From positions 248,001 through 312,000 of the forward strand of contig CP116670.1 of the NCBI GenBank assembly GCA_028370155.1: DNA of 64,000 bases, read 5' to 3'. Below, piece after piece: positions 1-12,904 of this stretch (position 1 is its first letter; the number at the start of each line of letters is the position of its first letter). The DNA comes from Arthrobacter sp. OVS8. Lineage in GTDB: Bacteria; Actinomycetota; Actinomycetes; Actinomycetales; Micrococcaceae. Below the pieces are notes generated by a model that searched no databases, was not told where the DNA came from, and saw only the letters and a list, made by a program, of their open reading frames with translations. The position numbers and the translations under genes are program-made.

Positions 1-846
1 GCCCGAGCAGGTAGGACCCGTAGCCGCTTTTGGCCAGCGGCTCGGCCCGGGCCCGCAGCTCCTCATCACTGAGGAAGCCCTGGCGCCACGCAATTTCCTC
101 CGGAGCACCGATGATCAGGCCCTGCCGCTTCTGGACGGTCCGGACAAAATTTGACGCATCATTGAGGTCGTCGAACGTGCCCGTGTCCAGCCACGCCGTT
201 CCCCGGGGAGGATCTCGACGTGCAGCTTGTCCAAGGCAAGATACGCCTTGTTGACGTCCGTGATTTCGAGTTCGCCGCGGGGTGACGGCTTCAGCTCGCG
301 GGCAATCTCCACGACGTCGTTGTCGTAGAAATAGAGTCCGGGCACTGCATAGTTGCTCTTCGGCTGCGGGGGCTTCTCGTCCAGCGTCAGCACACGGCCG
401 GAATCGTCGAACTCGACCACGCCGTAGGCCCGGGATCGTGCACCCAGTAGCCGAACACCGAACCCCGTCCACGTCGACGTACTTGCCGAGCTGGGCACCC
501 ATTCCGGGGCCATAGAAGATGTTGTCGCCGAGGACCAGGGCCACGGAATCGCTGCCAATGTGTTCCTGGCCCAGGATGAAGGCCTGGGCGAGCCCGTCCG
601 GCGACGGCTGGACTTTGTAGGTGATGGAGACCCCGAATTGTGAGCCGTCACCGAGCAGCCGGCGGAAAGGGTCCGAGTCCTGCGGCGCCGTGATCACCAG
701 GATGTCCCTGATTCCGGCCAGGATGAGGGTGGACAGCGGATAGTAGATCATCGGTTTGTCATAGACCGGGACGAGCTGCTTGCTGATGCCGAAGGTGATC
801 GGATGGAGCCGTGATCCTGTTCCCCGGCCAGAATGATTCCGCGCAT
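1..846 (-). CDS. rmlA: Glucose-1-phosphate thymidylyltransferase, 3' end cut by window edge
   Basis: Makes dTDP-glucose from dTTP and glucose-1-phosphate, the first step of dTDP-L-rhamnose synthesis for cell-wall and surface polysaccharides. The start reads MRGIILAG, followed (after restoring one G) by the GGTGSRLHP nucleotide-binding loop of the family. Further on, [27 protein letters not shown] and GELEITDVN are typical RmlA segments. The reading frame breaks near 822, 465, 430 and 203, each where a G or C run is one base short. The gene is transcribed divergently from rmlB, with about 50 bp between the two starts. The C-terminus lies outside the window. Identity is secure from the conserved blocks; exact junctions are approximate. 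Confidence 0.93.
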
Positions 847-888
847 GGGCACATCCTTTATGTTTCTCGGGGCAAGCGCAACAGGTAG

Positions 889-3352
<2,464 letters not shown>

Positions 3353-3361
3353 CGTAGGGCT

Positions 3362-4455
3362 GTGCCTGAACGACTGAACGAACCGCCCCTGAACTCCTCA
3401 CCGCAGACCGACCCACTGCAGACCGACTCGCTGCTGACCACCCCGCCCCTGACCGTCGCTGAGCTCTCCGAATCCCAGCTCCTGGAACGCATCTTCCCCG
3501 CTTGCACTACGGGCAGGAACACAACCCGTCGCTGATCCTGGGCCCGGGGGACGACGCCGCCATCGTGGCCGCCCCGGACGGCCGGGCGGTCCTCAGCATC
3601 GACACCCAGGTGGCGGACCAGGACTTCCGGCTCGAGTGGAACAACGGCTACCGGACCACCGGCTACGACGTCGGCTGGAAAGCCGCCGCGCAAAACCTCA
3701 GCGACATCAACGCTATGGGCGCCCGCGCCACCTCCCTCGTCGTCAGCCTCACCATGCCGTCGGAAACCCGGGTGGCCTGGGTGGAAGACTTCGCCGACGG
3801 TCTCTCGGCGGCCATCCGCGAGCTGGGCGCCCCGGACTGTGCCGTGGCCGGCGGCGACCTCGGCCGGGGCCGCGACCTGGCCGTGAGCGTGGCGATCCTG
3901 GGTACCCTCGGCGGCAAGGCGGCGGTGCTGCGCTCCGGCGCCCGGCCGGGGACACCCTGGCGCTGGCCGGCACCGTGGGCCGCGCCGCGGCGGGTCTCGC
4001 GCTGCTGGAATCGGACACTCCTGTCGAGGCCCTGAGCCGGGAGCAGCGCGGGCTGCTGGACACCCAGTGCCGGCCCCTGCCCCCGCTCGCGGCCGCCCCC
4101 TGGCCCGGGACTCCGGGGCGACGGCCCTGATGGACATTTCCGACGGGCTGGTCCGCGACGGCCAGCGGATGGCGTCCGCCAGCCACGCCGTCCTCAACCT
4201 GGACCCGGCAGTATTAAAGGAGCTGGCGGTTCCGCTCCTGCCGCCGCCGACCTGCTGGGCATGGATCCCATGACCTGGGTCCTGGGCGGCGGGGAGGACC
4301 ATGGACTGCTCGCCGCATTTCCCGCGGACGTTCAGCTGCCTCACGGTTTCACTGCGATAGGCTCGGTAGAAGCCCCTGCACCAACGGACGGCACGGGCGT
4401 CAAGATAGCGGGAAGGCCCGCTGACACTGTGGGATGGGATCACTTTGCAGACTAA
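3362..4455 (+). CDS. thiL: Thiamine-monophosphate kinase
   Basis: Phosphorylates thiamine monophosphate to the active cofactor TPP, the last step of thiamine synthesis. GTG at 3362 gives a Pro/Thr-rich leader, then the AIRS-kinase fold. Conserved pieces are LGPGDDAAIV (metal and ATP-binding Asp residues), LSDINAMGARATSLVVSL, VAGGDLGRG, TALMDISDGL and WVLGGGEDHGLLAAFP. Frameshifts near 3505, 3950, 4095 and 4245 break the frame; the first three sit in short G or C runs. The last codons overlap the TTG start of the next gene. The start is the least certain part, because the leader is unusually long and of low complexity. Confidence 0.92.
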
Positions 4456-5495
4456 AATTACCGCCAACGCGCAAGCGATGAAGCGGTGGTTGAGCAAGGC
4501 AGAAACAACGCTTGGAAACCACAGCGACCGCCTGAACGCCATCAACATCTTCCCCGTGGCCGACGGCGACACCGGCACCAACCTGTACCTGACGGTGCGC
4601 GCGGCCGCCCGGCCCTGCAGAGCGTCGATACCTCCGCGTTGCCGCAGATCACGGCAGATTCGACAGTGCATTCGTTCGGCCCGCCGGATCCGGCCCTGAA
4701 CGACGTCGGCGCCGTCCTGGCCCAGGCCGGCGAGGCCGCCATGGAGCAGGCCCGCGGCAACTCCGGCACCCTGTTCGCCGTGTTCCTCGGCGCCGCGGCC
4801 GAGCCCTCGCCGGCCACCACCGGTTGACCGCCTCGCTGCTGGCCGCCGCCCTGAACCGCGCCCAGATCCGGGCCTGGTCGGCGTTGAGCGACCCCGTCCC
4901 CGGCACCATGCTGTCCGTGATGGAGGCCTGCGCCCGCGCCGCGGCCGCCGTGGACTCCGCGCACGACGGCGACGACAGCAACCACACGCTCGGCCTGGCT
5001 CTCGACGCCACGGTGAACGCCGCCGTCGCCGCCGTGGTCCGCACCGAAGACCAGCTGGAGGCGCTGCACGCCGCCCACGTGGTGGACGCCGGCGGCGTCG
5101 GGATGCTGCTCATCCTCGACTGCCTGCGCTCCGCCGTCCTGGGCGAGGAACTCCAGGACCAGCTCCTGGACGGCCTGCACGGCTACGACGTCCAGGACCC
5201 GCACATCCACGCCGCCATGCCGCGGGACGAGGGTGTGGAAGTCATGTGCACCATCACGCTGTCACCGCTCGACGCCGCCATGATGCGCCAGCGGCTCGAC
5301 GAAATGGGCGATTCCGTCATCATGAGCCAGGTGGGCGGGGCGCCCGACGCGTCGGGCGCCTACCGCTGGCGTGTCCACGTCCACGTGCCGGACGCAGGTC
5401 CCGCCGTGACCCTGATCCGTTCCCTCGGCGAGCCCTCGGACATCAGCGTGAGCGAGCTTGCGGTACCGCGGAACCCGGACGGACATGGACTCTGA
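4445..5495 (+). CDS. DAK2/DegV-associated kinase-domain protein (FakA/YloV-like)
   Basis: N-terminal DAK2 (DhaL-like) ATP-binding domain: NIFPVADGDTGTNLYLTV carries the Asp pair that holds Mg-ATP, and ARGNSGTLFAVFLGA is the second DhaL signature. The C-terminal half (VEVMCTITLSPLDAAMMRQR onward) resembles the middle domain of FakA-type fatty-acid kinases. It is shorter than full-length FakA, at about 350 residues, so kinase activity on fatty acids is an inference. TTG at 4445 overlaps thiL. Frameshifts lie near 4608 (a G run) and 4815 (a C run). The position between thiL and recG is the usual actinobacterial arrangement. Confidence 0.85.
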
Positions 5496-7756
5496 ACTGG
5501 GCCGCGCTGCACATGGCGGTGGAGAACCGGGCAGCGCCGAACTGAACCTGGGCCTGGAACGCCGGATCGGCAAGCGTTCCGCGGCCGTCATTGAAAAGCA
5601 CCTGGGCATCACCACGGTTGGTGGGCTGCTGAACTACTTCCCCGCCGCTACCTGAACCGCGGCGAACTCACCCCCATCAGCGAGGTCCCGCTCGACGAGG
5701 AAGTCACCCTGATCGCCCGGGTGGTCTCCAGCAGCACCCGGGCCATGCGCGCCCGCCGCGGTTCGCTGACCGACGTCGTGATTTCCGACGACGCCGGGAC
5801 CGGGCTTCCCGGCACCCTGAAGGTGAGCTTCTTCAACGGTTTCCGGGCCAAAGCCGAGCTGCAGCCGGGGCGCCGCGCCATGTTCTCCGGAAAGGTCACC
5901 CGGTACGGCGGCTCCCTGGGGCTGACCAACCCCGACTTCCTGCTGCTGGACGAGGACCCGGACACCCCGGGCATGGACCCGGAGAAGCTCGCCGCCATGC
6001 CCATCCCGGTGTACCCGGCCACCGCCAAGCTGACCAGCTGGTCCATCCAGAAGGTCATCGCCACGCTCCTGGACACCGTGGACCTGGAGGTCCTGCCGGA
6101 CCCGCTGCCGGCGGAGGTCGCGGCCCGGGAGAAGTTCCTGCCGGTCGCGGACGCCTACCGGCTCATCCACGCCCCGCAGACCGCTCCGGACTGGCAGCGC
6201 GCCCGGGACCGGTTCCGCTACCAGGAAGCCCTGGTGCTCCAGTCGGCTCTCGCCCGGCGCCGCGCCCAGCTCGCCGCCGAGGAGGCCACCGCCCGGCGCC
6301 CCGCCGCGGAGGGTTTGCTGACCGCGTTCGACCGGCAGCTGCCGTTCACGCTGACCGCCGGCCAGGCCGCCGTCGGCAAGACCCTGGCCGCTGAGCTCGC
6401 GCAGGACTCGCCGATGAACCGCCTGCTCCAGGGCGAAGTCGGCTCGGGCAAGACGATCGTGGCGCTGCGCGCCATGCTGCAGGTGGTCGACGCCGGGGGA
6501 CAGGCAGCGCTGCTGGCCCCCACGGAGGTCCTCGCCGCGCAGCACTTCGATTCGATCCGCCGTACGCTGGGGCCGTTGTCGCGGGACGGCCTGCTGGGCG
6601 GTTTCGGGTCCGACGCGGTCCAGGTCACGCTGCTCACCGGCTCCATGCCCACCGCGGCCCGGAAACAGGCCATGCTGGATGCCGCGTCCGGAACCGCCGG
6701 GATCGTGATCGGCACCCACGCGCTGCTCAGCGACAACGTCTCCTTCTACGACCTCGGCCTGATCGTGGTGGACGAACAGCACCGCTTCGGTGTCGAACAG
6801 CGCGATGTGCTCCGGTCCAAGGCCAGCAAACCCCCGCACCTGCTGGTCATGACCGCCACCCCATTCCCCGGACCGTGGCCATGACCGTGTTCGGCGACCT
6901 GGAAACCTCCATCCTGGACGAGCTCCCGGCCGGCCGCGCCCCGATCACCACCCACGTGGTGGGGCTGGCCGAGCACCCCGCCTGGCTCGGCCGGCTGTGG
7001 AGCCGCTCCCGGGAAGAGGTCGACGCCGGCCACCAGGTCTACATCGTCTGTCCCAAGATCGGCACCGACGACGACGGCGACTTCAGTCCCGGCGAAGCCG
7101 AACCCACCGCCGCGGACCTCGAGGGGGACAACGGGGCGCGCGAACTGGCGTCGGTGACCGCCGTCGTCGAACAGCTCCGGGACGAACCGGCGCTGGCCGG
7201 CGTGCCCGTGGCGCCGCTGCACGGGCGGCAGGACCTCGTCCTGAAGTCCGACACCATGGCCTCGTTCACCGCCAACCAGACCAAGGTCCTGGTCTCCACC
7301 ACGGTGATCGAAGTGGGCGTGGACGTGCACAACGCCACCCTGATGGTGATCCTGGACGCGGACCGCTTCGGCATCTCCCAGCTCCACCAGCTCCGCGGCC
7401 GGGTGGGCCGCGGCGGGCTGCCGGGCACGTGCCTGCTGGTGACCACGCTGGAGCCGGGCCACCCGAGCCGCCGCCGGCTCGAGGCAGTGGCCGCCACCAC
7501 CGACGGGTTCGAGCTCTCCCAGGAGGACCTCAAACTGCGCCGGGAAGGCGACATCCTGGGGGCCTCCCAGTCCGGCGGCCGGTCCACACTGAAGCTGTTG
7601 CGGGTCCTGGAACACGAGGACGTGATCGCCCGGGCACGGCAGGACGCCTGGCAGATCGTCGGCGCCGACCCGTCCCTGGGCGCCCATCCCGTCCTGGCCG
7701 CGGCGATCGACGAATACCTCAATCCGGAAAAGGAGGCGTTCCTTGAACGCGGCTAA
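5485..7756 (+). CDS. recG: ATP-dependent DNA helicase RecG
   Basis: Branch-migration and fork-reversal helicase of recombination and repair. An N-terminal wedge/OB region contains GTLKVSFFNGFRAK. It is followed by the SF2 motor: LTAGQAAVGKTLAAEL, Walker A GEVGSGKT near residue 316, the DEQH box in VVDEQHRFGVEQRD, VSTTVIEVGVDVHNAT and the Q-x-x-GRVGRG motif. The C-terminal DGFELSQEDLKLRREGDILG is diagnostic for RecG. ATG at 5485 overlaps the preceding stop. Two breaks, near 5643 and 6862, each correspond to a C run missing one base (a CCCCC expected in both cases). About 757 residues when restored, a normal length. Confidence 0.96.
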
Positions 7757-7797
7757 CAGAATCCAGGCATTCGTGCATGTGTCCCAGGGGCACGGCC

Positions 7798-8435
7798 ATG
7801 AGCCGCATCATTGCCGGCGCCGCGGGCGGAACCACCCTGGTCAGCGTCCCCGGATCGCTGACCCGCCCCACCACGGACCGGGTCAAGGAAGCGCTCTTCT
7901 CCCGGCTGGACGCCTTCGAGGTCATCGCCGACGCCCGCGTGCTGGATCTCTACGCCGGCTCCGGGTCGCTCGGCGTGGAAAGTGCCAGCCGCGGCGCGCA
8001 GTCCGTGGACCTGGTGGAATCCGACGGCAAGGCCAGCGAGGTCTGCCAGCGCAACGCGGACCTGGTCAACACGGTGGCGCGGCGCAAGGTGGTCTCCGTG
8101 CACCGGTCCAAGGTGGAATCGTTTCTGGAGCGGACGCAAGACGCTGTCCGCTGGGACCTCGTCTTCCTCGATCCGCCCTACCCCTCGACGAGCCCGCGCT
8201 GGCCGGGGTGCTCGACAAGCTGCTTCCGCACCTGGCCGAGGGCGCCGTCGTCGTTGTGGAGCGCTCGTCCCGGGCCCCGGAACCGTCCTGGCCGGAGGGT
8301 ATGGAGCGGTTCGCGGAACGGAAGTACGGGGAGACGAAACTCTGGTTCGCCGAACCCGGCGTGGAGGAAGAGCCGGCGGACGAGCCCTCGGCGGACGACA
8401 GTCGGGACGCCGGCGCGGCGGACGACGCCGACTAG
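7798..8435 (+). CDS. rsmD: 16S rRNA (guanine(966)-N(2))-methyltransferase
   Basis: SAM-dependent methyltransferase acting on small-subunit rRNA. It begins MSRIIAGAAGGTTL with the family RPTTDRVKEALFSRL block. The SAM-binding loop is LDLYAGSGSLGVESASRGA, and the catalytic motif is FLDPPYP (DPPY). A frameshift near 8183 in a C run separates this motif from the continuation DEPALAGVLDKLLPHLAEGA. An acidic, low-complexity tail follows (residues about 190-212). The start is ATG at 7798, chosen because it matches the family N-terminus; upstream in-frame codons give no family sequence. Lies 42 bp after recG, normally followed by coaD, but here an accessory block intervenes. Confidence 0.93.
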
Positions 8436-8492
8436 TCAATGAGAACGGGCGCTACTTAAACACGGCCGGGGCGAAGACCCTCGCCGTGGGGT

Positions 8493-9653
8493 TTACGAAA
8501 ACACGGCGATTCCGTAGACCGCGAAGACCACGAGATGGGCTGCGCCGTGCATGGCAGTGACCTTCTTGGACGCAAGCGTTGTCACCGACAGCATCAAAGT
8601 GACGCCAAGGAACAAGAGGTTGGCCGGCGACTCGCCCAATACGACGGCTTGGCCGGTGAGGGCGCCGATAATGAGCACGGCGGGAATCGTCAGGCCGACA
8701 GTGGAGACCAGGGCGCCATGGCACAGATTGCTGACTCGCTGGATCTCACCCTGCAGAGCTGCGCGCACTGATGTGATCGACTCGGGCAGGAAAACAATCA
8801 TGGCGATCAGGATGCCGGAAAGGGCCACCGGCGCACCGACGCGGTCAAGCCCGTAGTCCAGGAGCGTGGCCATGTCATGCGAGAGCAGCACGATGGGCAC
8901 GACGGTCACGATAAGCAGTGTGATCCGCAGCAATATCTCGGTGCGGTGCTCTGCGATGACCTGGGTGACGTTTCGGCGGCTCTGAACGGCGGCGCCGCTG
9001 CCGCGCGTCGCAGGATCGGCGGCGAAGCGTTGATCGACTTCGCGGAAGTCGTCGGCCTGCTTGCCCATCTGCCGGTACAGGAAGAAGGCATACAGGGCGA
9101 GTGTCAGCACGACGATAGGGATCGCCTGCCCGGGTGTAAAGGAGCCCTCCCGCCCGATCAAGGTCGGTAGGGCGAAAGCCAGCGAGACGAGCACGACTAT
9201 CAGGGCGAGATACGAGGAAGTGCCGGTGCGGTTGTGGCCCAGGTTGCCGTGCTTGATCGCCCCGACGAGGACAGAGAGCCCGATCACGGCGTTGAGAATG
9301 ATCATTGATACAGCCATCACGGAGTCCCGTGCGATGGTGGTGTGCTCACCAGGCCCCAGCATGACAGCGGAAATGAGGACCACCTCTATCAGCACAATCG
9401 AAAGTGTGAGCACCAGGGAGCCATACGGATCACCAAGCCGGTGGGCGAGATGTTCAGCCTCATGGACCACTCCGAAGGCGCAGACCAGAACGACTCCGAC
9501 GATGAGCGCGAGTGCAGTAACTAGCAGCGGCGTGGGAACAGGTGGTTCAAGCAGGGGTCCGGCAAACACCAATCCGAGAACGGCGCCCCAACCGACCACG
9601 ACGCGTACCGTGGCGGCGGGCGTGATAACGGATCGTTCAGTAGAGGAAACCAA
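8493..9653 (-). CDS. Calcium/proton antiporter, ChaA/CaCA family
   Basis: Integral membrane protein of 386 residues, intact. About eleven hydrophobic segments are arranged as two halves, each with the glutamate-containing alpha-repeat expected for cation/proton exchange: VVHEAEHLAHRLGDPYGS in the first half and FLPESITSVRAAL in the second. A cytoplasmic basic/acidic loop (MGKQADDFREVDQRF to SRRNVTQVIAEHRTE) separates them. Best match by eye is the ChaA-type Ca2+:H+ (or Na+/K+:H+) antiporter. Ion specificity cannot be read from sequence. It is convergent with rsmD, with only 57 bp between the stops, and its start is 205 bp from the end of the HNH gene, so it has its own promoter. Confidence 0.85.
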   Translation of the reverse strand: MVSSTERSVITPAATVRVVVGWGAVLGLVFAGPLLEPPVPTPLLVTALALIVGVVLVCAFGVVHEAEHLAHRLGDPYGSLVLTLSIVLIEVVLISAVMLGPGEHTTIARDSVMAVSMIILNAVIGLSVLVGAIKHGNLGHNRTGTSSYLALIVVLVSLAFALPTLIGREGSFTPGQAIPIVVLTLALYAFFLYRQMGKQADDFREVDQRFAADPATRGSGAAVQSRRNVTQVIAEHRTEILLRITLLIVTVVPIVLLSHDMATLLDYGLDRVGAPVALSGILIAMIVFLPESITSVRAALQGEIQRVSNLCHGALVSTVGLTIPAVLIIGALTGQAVVLGESPANLLFLGVTLMLSVTTLASKKVTAMHGAAHLVVFAVYGIAVFS

Positions 9654-9858
9654 GGCTTGACCCCCATTCCACGGGGCCGTCCCCGTGCCGATCGAAACGA
9701 ACGGGCCGTCCCGTCCGCAGCGCTGGTGTCACACTCTGCCGTTCATGCTACTGCAGGGCAACCAGGGCCCCGCGAAGCCGCAATTCTGAACGAGGCGGCG
9801 CACCCTCTCCTTGGAGTATGTGGTCCCCGTTGATACTGCGGTCGCCGGACAGGTGGAC

Positions 9859-11539
9859 TCAAGCAGCATTGACATTCCCAAGTGCATGCGCGGCCGTGAA
9901 TTGGTACCACTCCGGGAACGGGTCCATGGGCGGTTCCAGGTCGTGGTCCCGCCCGGGATCGGGGGAATGTCCTGGTTGGGCCAGTGGGGTGGTTCCCAGT
10001 CCTGGTGTTCGCTGGGGTAGGTCCGTCCTGACGGTGAGATCCATGCCGGCGGTTTGTCTTTGCTGGCGCCGGTGGGTGTCCAGGCGGATCCGTGTTTGAG
10101 GCGGTGGTGTTTGCGGCAGGGCTGTCCCAGGTTCGAGATGCCGGTGGTGCCGCCGTCGGCCCAGGCCAGCAGGTGGTCTGCCTCGTTATCGAGGGAGGGG
10201 TTGCTGCAGCCCGGGAACGTGCACTTTCCGTCTCGGAGCCGGAGCCATTGCCGCAGGGGCCTCGGGATGCGGTAGCTGGTCCGGCCGATCTCCAGCGGCG
10301 CCCCGTCCCGCGGGTCAGGACCCGGTGGAACGAGCCGGCGCCGTCGGCGATCAGGCGTCTGGCCATGGACGGCGGGATCGGCCCGTACCCGTCCAGCATC
10401 GCCGGTTCATCCGTGAGGCCCAGCAGGGACATCACCGGGACGGTGACCAGGACCTGCGCCCTCGGCGACGGCACACCCCGCCCAGGCACCCGCCCGCTCC
10501 GGCACCCGGGCCGTCTCCGGGCAGTCCGCCGGCGATCCCGCCCGTTCCGGTGCCGCCGTCGCTGGCCGCCGCTGGGCCGGTGCCGGGGTCTGCGATTCCG
10601 TCGGAAGTCCCGGCCTCGGCCGTCCCGCTGGCGGTACCGCCATCGTCCAGTCCGGCGGTGAGGAGCCAGGTGGCGGCGATGTCGGCGCGGAGCTGGGTCA
10701 GGGTCCGGGCTCGTCCGGGCCCTGCAGGGCCCGGGCCTCGGCTGTGGTGCGTTCCCAGATCCCGGCCGCGGTGTCGGCCGGGAGGTAGGCGTTGAGCCAG
10801 GCCATGCCGTCCCGGTCCGGGACGAACTCGACCCGCCGGTCCGCGGCGCACCGGGCGTGGCGTGCCTCGATGCTGACCGGGTGGTGGCGTTCGCGCCAGG
10901 TGCGTGTTTTGGCGCGGAACCGGGACGGCACCAGGTCCCCGGCCCGGCACCCCGGGCCGGATCCTGCAGGTCGGGGTCCAGGAAATGCGCCTCCAGCCCG
11001 GCCGCCCCGGCCGGATCAAGGCTGGCGGTTTCATCGACCATGATCCGGGCGTGCTGCCAGGAAATCGTCCCGGCCTGCAAAGCGTCCAGGGTCAGCGGCA
11101 GCGCCGTCGTCAGCGCCTGAGCGTCGGACAGGAGCGCGGAGGCAGACCGTTCACTGACCGTCAGGACACACGCGACCTCGGCGACCACGGCCATCTCCTG
11201 CGCGGTACGTTCCTGCGGCGACGCCGCCGGCGGAGCCAGCGCCCGGGATACCTTCACGTACTCCGCGGCCAGCCGGACCTTCACCGCGGCGGACCGGGCC
11301 TCCAGCCGCGCCATTTCGGCCATCCCGTCCAGGCAGGCGTCCGCCAGCTCCCGCAACAGATCGGCATCAGGCGAATCAGCCTGGTCCTCCGCTGCGTTGA
11401 CTAGGGCAGCCAGCGCAGCAACGGACGCGGTAACGGCGTCCACCGCCTCCCGGCATTCCGCACTCCACCCTGCCCTGCTTTCCACACTCTTATGATCCCG
11501 CGAGCCACCGACAATAAAGGGGCCTCTGCGGTATTGCAC
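9859..11539 (-). CDS. DUF222 and HNH endonuclease domain protein
   Basis: Member of the DUF222-HNH family that is abundant in Arthrobacter and other actinobacteria. The N-terminal half (from VDAVTASVAALAALVNAAE) is the helical DUF222 domain. The C-terminal half, after restoring frames, reads LRLRDGKCTFPGCSNP, EADHLLAWADGG and CRKHHRLKH, which is the HNH/zinc ribbon nuclease core. A Gly/Ala/Thr-rich linker separates them (about 10470-10640). It ends MDPFPEWYQFTAA. Five or so frameshifts (near 10955, 10710, 10470, 10318, 9955) fit losses from G/C runs; an alternative frame would run on to 9743 but lacks the family C-terminus. Biological role unknown. Standalone gene. Confidence 0.82.
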
Positions 11540-11645
11540 GGGATGAATGATCCGCCGGACCCCGCGAGTGGTGCACTGAAAAGTACGACGGCGGTAACGC
11601 CGACGAACGGCCTCATACGGGCAGGCGCACCTCGCGCCAGCCCGG

Positions 11646-12107
11646 TTACTTAAGTGCAGCGATCGCGATCAACGCACCGACCGTCTCGTCAAGCGGCCGC
11701 CTCGTGTCGAGTTCGTGCGTGGAACCGGCACGCAGCAGCGGCTCCACTTCCGCGACGTCGCGCATAATTTTCGCCCGCTCACCAGCAGACTTCCCGAAAT
11801 CGTTGGTTGTCCGCGTGCGCAGGCGTTCCAGGATCACCTCGCGGGGCGCGCTGAGGAGCACCATCGCGTTGAACCGGTCATAGAAGTGCCCTTGGTTTGC
11901 GACGGTGCCTTGCACAAATAGGGGACGCTCCCGCGGACTGGACAGCAACCTCAGCATTAGGGGCTCATGCCACAACGGCTCGCCACCGTCCCGCCGGATC
12001 CAGCCGCCGTCGTCCGTGTCCACCGTGTCAAAGCCGCGCCGGGCGAGTTCTGCCAGCACCGAAGACTTGCCGACGCCGGACATGCCGGTCAGGAGGATCG
12101 CAACCAC
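11646..12107 (-). CDS. Small P-loop nucleoside/shikimate-kinase-like ATPase
   Basis: Intact 153-residue protein. The Walker A loop is GMSGVGKS at residues 8-15. It is followed by VDTDDGGWIRRDGGEPLW in the region where related kinases bind substrate, then VQGTVANQGHFYDRF. An arginine-containing lid LERLRTRTTNDFGKSAGER closes the fold. This layout matches small AAA/shikimate-kinase-like phosphotransferases annotated as AAA family ATPase; the substrate is unknown. It is the last gene of a reverse-strand operon, 15 bp after the spermidine-synthase-like gene, so it is probably co-expressed with it. Confidence 0.75.
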   Translation of the reverse strand: MVAILLTGMSGVGKSSVLAELARRGFDTVDTDDGGWIRRDGGEPLWHEPLMLRLLSSPRERPLFVQGTVANQGHFYDRFNAMVLLSAPREVILERLRTRTTNDFGKSAGERAKIMRDVAEVEPLLRAGSTHELDTRRPLDETVGALIAIAALK

Positions 12108-12122
12108 CAGATCCCAGCCCGG

Positions 12123-12904
12123 CTAGTCCGAGATTTCGTCGAGGCCGACGCCGGACAGCACCTTCGCGGGGTGCGGGCCGCGGGCGGTGAGCGCCGCGGT
12201 CCACACTTCCGGCCAGGGCCCTTGCGTGCCGGTCAGGATGATGTTGCCGGGATAGCGCCCGCTGAACATCCCGGCTTCGGCAAAGGCGGCGACGTCGGCC
12301 ATCGCCCGGCGCAGCGCGGCCACCTGGCTCCGGACCAGCGTGAGGCCCGGTTCGTCGCCCACGTTGACGATCAGCACCCCGCGGGCGCTCAGCTTCGCCG
12401 CCGCCTCGAGGTAGAACTCCGTGCAGGCGATGTGCTCCGGCGCCTCGGGGCCGGAGAAGATGTCCAGGATCACGACGTCGAAGCGCAGCTCCGGCGGCAG
12501 CTCCGCCAGGGCGTCCCGCGCGTCGCCGATGATGGTGTGCAGCTGTGTGCCGTCGGGCAGGGGAGCTGCTGCAGCACGAAGTCCAGCAGTTCCCGCTCCA
12601 GCTCCACCGCGTACTGCACGGAGCCCGGCCGGGTGGCCTGGATGTACCGGGCGAGGGTCAGGGCGCCGGCCCCGAGGTGGAGCGCCGTGACGGGTTCGCC
12701 CCAGGGCGCCGCGAGATCCACCACGTGGCCGATCCTGCGCAGGTACTCGTAGAAGATGTCCGAGGGGTCCGCCAGGTTGACGTGCGACTGTTCCGCCCCG
12801 CCGATGCTGAGCACAAAGCCGCCCTCGGTGAACTCGTCGGGCTCGATCGCGGCGTGCTGGCCCGTGGTGCGGAGGAAGCGCGAGGCGTCGGGGGTGTCAG
12901 CCAT
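12123..12904 (-). CDS. Spermidine synthase-like (polyamine aminopropyltransferase fold) protein
   Basis: Rossmann-fold protein of about 260 residues. After LSIGGAEQSHVNLADP comes ALHLGAGALTLARYI, the nucleotide-binding loop, then AVELERELLDFVLQQLPL. FDVVILDIFSGPEAPEH holds the Asp that in spermidine synthases lies near the amine substrate. Family members of this type are often annotated as fused or truncated spermidine synthases, and real polyamine synthesis is uncertain because the tetrad seen in SpeE (DGxxQ) is not obvious. One frameshift near 12558 in a C run. Its ATG overlaps the stop of the aminotransferase, implying translational coupling. Confidence 0.8.

Noticed and set aside
9859..11539. 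HNH protein as a homing endonuclease or mobile element
   Set aside because: The DUF222-HNH architecture is a common chromosomal family in this group; no intron, intein or terminal repeats seen.
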